A DNA stretch of 21,839 bases. Source: a virus. The stretch is from IMG/VR virus record IMGVR_UViG_3300002144_000285, positions 1 through 21,839 of that record. One strand, 5' to 3'. The position numbers were made by a program, and so were the translations under genes. Shown here in pieces: positions 19,880 to 21,839 of this stretch; position 1 is the first letter of the stretch; every line of letters begins with the position of its first letter. Below the pieces are notes generated by a model. It searched no databases and was not told where the DNA came from. It worked only from the letters and a program-made list of their open reading frames with translations.

Positions 19880-21839
19880 TTAACTAGTTATTATTCTGCC
19901 GGTAAAGCCGACAGCACAGAGCTGAGTTCCTGTCCATGTAATATCATTAAATGAATCGGTCGTCCAGCTGGTTCTAGTAGTCCAGGTGATGCCATCGGGA
20001 CTAGTTCTGATTGTAGCAGAATTACCAACAAGACAGAACTGAGTGCCTGACCAAGTGATAGCGTTCAGTGTTTGTGTTGTTCCGCTAGTTCTACTAGTCC
20101 AGGTGATTCCGTCAGGACTGGTTTTGATCATACCACTTTGACCGACAAAACAGAACTGTGTTCCAGACCAGACTACTTCATTTAATGTGCTTCCCGTTCC
20201 GCTAGTTCTGAGAGTCCATGTAACTCCATCAGAGCTGGTTATTACTCTTCCACTTGCACCGACAGCACAGAATTGAGTTCCAGTCCATACAACTCCATAT
20301 AATGCTGAAGTGGTCCCACTTGTTCGAGTAGTCCAGGTGATTCCGTCAGGACTAGTTCTTATCGTACCACTAGCCCCAACAACACAGAACTGAGTTCCTG
20401 ACCAAGTAACATCGTACAGTATTGCGGTCGTTCCGCTGGTTCTAGTAGTCCAGGTGATGCCATCGGGACTAGTTATGATCGTACCACTAGCCCCAACAAC
20501 ACAGAACTGAGTTCCTGACCAAGTAACGCTGTACAGTATTGCGGTCGTTCCGCTGGTTCTAGTAGTCCAGGTGATTCCGTCAGGACTGGTTAGAAGCCGT
20601 CCGAGCGCCCCGACAGCGCAGAACTGAGTGCCTGACCATGCGACGTTCTGAAGTGCCTGGTGAGTTCCGCTGGTTCTAGTGGTCCAGGTGATGCCATCAG
20701 GGCTAGTTCTTACTATGGTGCAGTCACCCACAGTGAGGAATTGAGTGCCTGTCCATGCGATTCCGCGAATATTTTGTGTATCCGTTCCGTAGGTATTGGT
20801 ATTACCAAATCTAAGAGTCCATGTAATGCCATCGGGGCTAGTTATGACCATACCGGAATAGCCATTATCTCCACCAACAGCACAGAACTGAGTGCCTGTC
20901 CAAGTAACATCGTATAATCCTCGAACGTACCCGCTTGTTCTAGTAGTCCAGGTGATGCCATTAGAGCTGGTTAAGGTTGTGCTCGCATTACCAATAGCAC
21001 AAAACGTACTTCCAGACCAAGTGACGTCATTTAATGTTTCGCTGGTACCGCTTGTTTGTGTTGTCCAGGTGATGCCATTGGTACTAGTTTTTATCGTACC
21101 GAGAGCACCAACAATACAGAACTGAGTTCCTGACCAAGTGACGCCATATAATGTGCTAGTCGTTCCGCTAGTTCTAGTAGTCCAGGTGATGCCATTGGTA
21201 CTAGTTCTTATCGTACCACTAGCCCCAACAACACAGAACGTACTTCCAGACCAAGTAACATCGTAGAATGTGCTAGTCGTTCCGCTAGTTCTAGTAGTCC
21301 AGGTGAGGTTATCGGGACTAGTTATGATCGTACCACTATTTCCGACAGCGCAGAACTGAGTGCCTGTCCATGTAATGCCCCTTAATGTGCTTGCCGTTCC
21401 GTTGCTCCTAGTAGTCCAGGTGATGCCATTAGAGCTGGTTAAGCTTGCACTATTTAATCCTACGATATAAAACTGTGTTCCAGACCAAGTGACGCCCTTT
21501 AATGTGCTAGTCATTCCGCTAGTTCTAGTAGTCCAGGTGATGCCATTGGTACTAGTTTTTAGCGTACCACTATTTCCAACAACACAGAACTGAGTTCCTG
21601 ACCAAGTGACATCGTTTAGTGTTTGTGATGTTCCGCTAGTTCTGAGAGTCCAGGTGATTCCGTCAGGACTGGTTTTGATCCTACCACTAGCTCCAACTAG
21701 ACAGAACTGAGTTCCTGACCAAGTGACGCCATATAATGTGCTGGTCAATCCGCTGCTCCTAGTAGTCCAGGTGATTCCGTCAGGACTGGTTTTGACCTTA
21801 CCACTAGCTCCAACAATACAGAACTGTGTTCCAGACCAA
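19880..21839 (-). CDS. Asp-box/beta-propeller repeat protein, probable tail fibre or receptor-binding protein (5' end outside the window)
   Basis: 652 residues are visible and the frame is still open at the window edge. It consists almost wholly of a 39-residue repeat: VTWSGTQFCxVGxSGxI, then [IR]TS-[PST]-[DN]-GITWT and a variable TRTSGTxxxLxx linker. S-x-[DN]-G-x-T-W is an Asp-box turn, as in BNR/sialidase-type and Ycf48-like propellers. There are 15 full copies, one near-complete copy cut by the edge, and a terminal 20-residue half copy ending GFTGRIITS. One copy carries about 10 extra residues (GGDNGYSGM, then FGNTNTYGTDTQNIRG). There is no signal peptide or membrane span in view. Position before a chaperone-like gene suggests an exposed tail fibre domain for host recognition; an alternative is an enzyme or structural decoration. 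The truncated N-terminus may hold the tail-attachment domain. Confidence 0.8.
   Translation of the reverse strand, partial: WSGTQFCIVGASGKVKTSPDGITWTTRSSGLTSTLYGVTWSGTQFCLVGASGRIKTSPDGITWTLRTSGTSQTLNDVTWSGTQFCVVGNSGTLKTSTNGITWTTRTSGMTSTLKGVTWSGTQFYIVGLNSASLTSSNGITWTTRSNGTASTLRGITWTGTQFCAVGNSGTIITSPDNLTWTTRTSGTTSTFYDVTWSGSTFCVVGASGTIRTSTNGITWTTRTSGTTSTLYGVTWSGTQFCIVGALGTIKTSTNGITWTTQTSGTSETLNDVTWSGSTFCAIGNASTTLTSSNGITWTTRTSGYVRGLYDVTWTGTQFCAVGGDNGYSGMVITSPDGITWTLRFGNTNTYGTDTQNIRGIAWTGTQFLTVGDCTIVRTSPDGITWTTRTSGTHQALQNVAWSGTQFCAVGALGRLLTSPDGITWTTRTSGTTAILYSVTWSGTQFCVVGASGTIITSPDGITWTTRTSGTTAILYDVTWSGTQFCVVGASGTIRTSPDGITWTTRTSGTTSALYGVVWTGTQFCAVGASGRVITSSDGVTWTLRTSGTGSTLNEVVWSGTQFCFVGQSGMIKTSPDGITWTSRTSGTTQTLNAITWSGTQFCLVGNSATIRTSPDGITWTTRTSWTTDSFNDITWTGTQLCAVGFTGRIITS
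19883..21839. repeat. Tandem array of 117-bp units encoding the propeller repeats
   Basis: The repeat is regular at DNA level: for example TCCAGGTGAT begins at 19981 and 20098, 117 bp apart, and recurs through the array. One unit near 20,750-20,900 is 30 bp longer. Two neighbouring units (20361-20458 and 20478-20575) differ at only three adjacent bases over 98 bp, which indicates recent duplication or gene conversion. Confidence 0.93.

Noticed and set aside
20660-21125. Forward-strand ORFs across the repeat array
   Set aside because: They are antisense shadows of the 117-bp repeats; 117 is divisible by three, so every frame repeats.
19880-21748. Start of the propeller protein at a TTG on the reverse strand (21748)
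   Set aside because: The repeat pattern continues unbroken upstream to the window edge, so this TTG is internal and the gene is partial.
1-21839. tRNA genes, CRISPR arrays, insertion sequences, att sites or integrase
   Set aside because: I looked for cloverleaf TTCGA arms, direct repeats with spacers, terminal repeats and recombinase motifs and saw none; the only tandem repeat is protein-coding.

Overview
The window reads as part of a tailed, lytic double-stranded DNA bacteriophage genome. Genes are packed end to end, with many 1-32 nt overlaps, no tRNA or rRNA, and no host-type metabolism except nucleotide supply. The content and order of the replication genes resemble the pre-early/early block of T5-type siphophages: split NAD+ DNA ligase, D5-like DNA-binding protein, DnaB helicase, primase, family A DNA polymerase, D10-like helicase, SbcD/SbcC pair, nuclease, flap exonuclease. 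PhoH, purM and nrdAB are additions often seen in aquatic phages. Consensus -35/-10 promoters suggest a host with an ordinary sigma-70-type RNA polymerase, probably a Gram-negative bacterium. The host itself cannot be told from this sequence, and all family calls are made by eye, without a database search.

Layout. 1-18,778 (+ strand) is a replication, recombination and nucleotide-metabolism block. It runs: an unidentified gene end; a PC4-like ssDNA-binding protein; ligase subunits A and B; a D5-like protein with four repeated helical modules; DnaB; primase; DNA polymerase; PurM; an unknown protein; PhoH; SF2 helicase; an unknown protein; a phage SSB; SbcD; SbcC; a small zinc-finger-like ORF; a PD-(D/E)XK nuclease; a 5' nuclease; NrdA; NrdB. 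A small acidic protein follows at 18,796-19,029. A strong bidirectional terminator at 19,032-19,058 closes the block. 19,066-21,839 (- strand) is a structural region converging on it: a long Asp-box/beta-propeller repeat protein that runs off the window, a tail-assembly-chaperone-like protein, a possible 7-residue leader peptide, and a small protein of a recurrent phage family. No stretch longer than about 110 bases lacks a gene.

How the genes work together. DnaB, primase, polymerase, SSB and the 5' nuclease would form the replisome, with ligase sealing nicks. SbcCD, the nuclease and the D10-like helicase would process recombination intermediates. NrdAB and PurM would feed dNTP and purine supply. 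Four near-identical promoters (CTTGAC[A/T], 17-nt spacer, TATAATAT) restart transcription before ligA, ligB, primase and the gene at 10,934.

The most unusual sequence feature is the dnaB-primase junction. A consensus promoter has its -10 box exactly in the loop of an intrinsic terminator hairpin, so upstream transcripts should stop while transcripts starting there cannot form the hairpin. Other points of interest are two genes whose coding sequence continues upstream of any standard start codon, a PurM lacking its N-terminal signature, a degenerate uracil-DNA-glycosylase-like N-terminus on the polymerase, and the 117-bp propeller repeat array.
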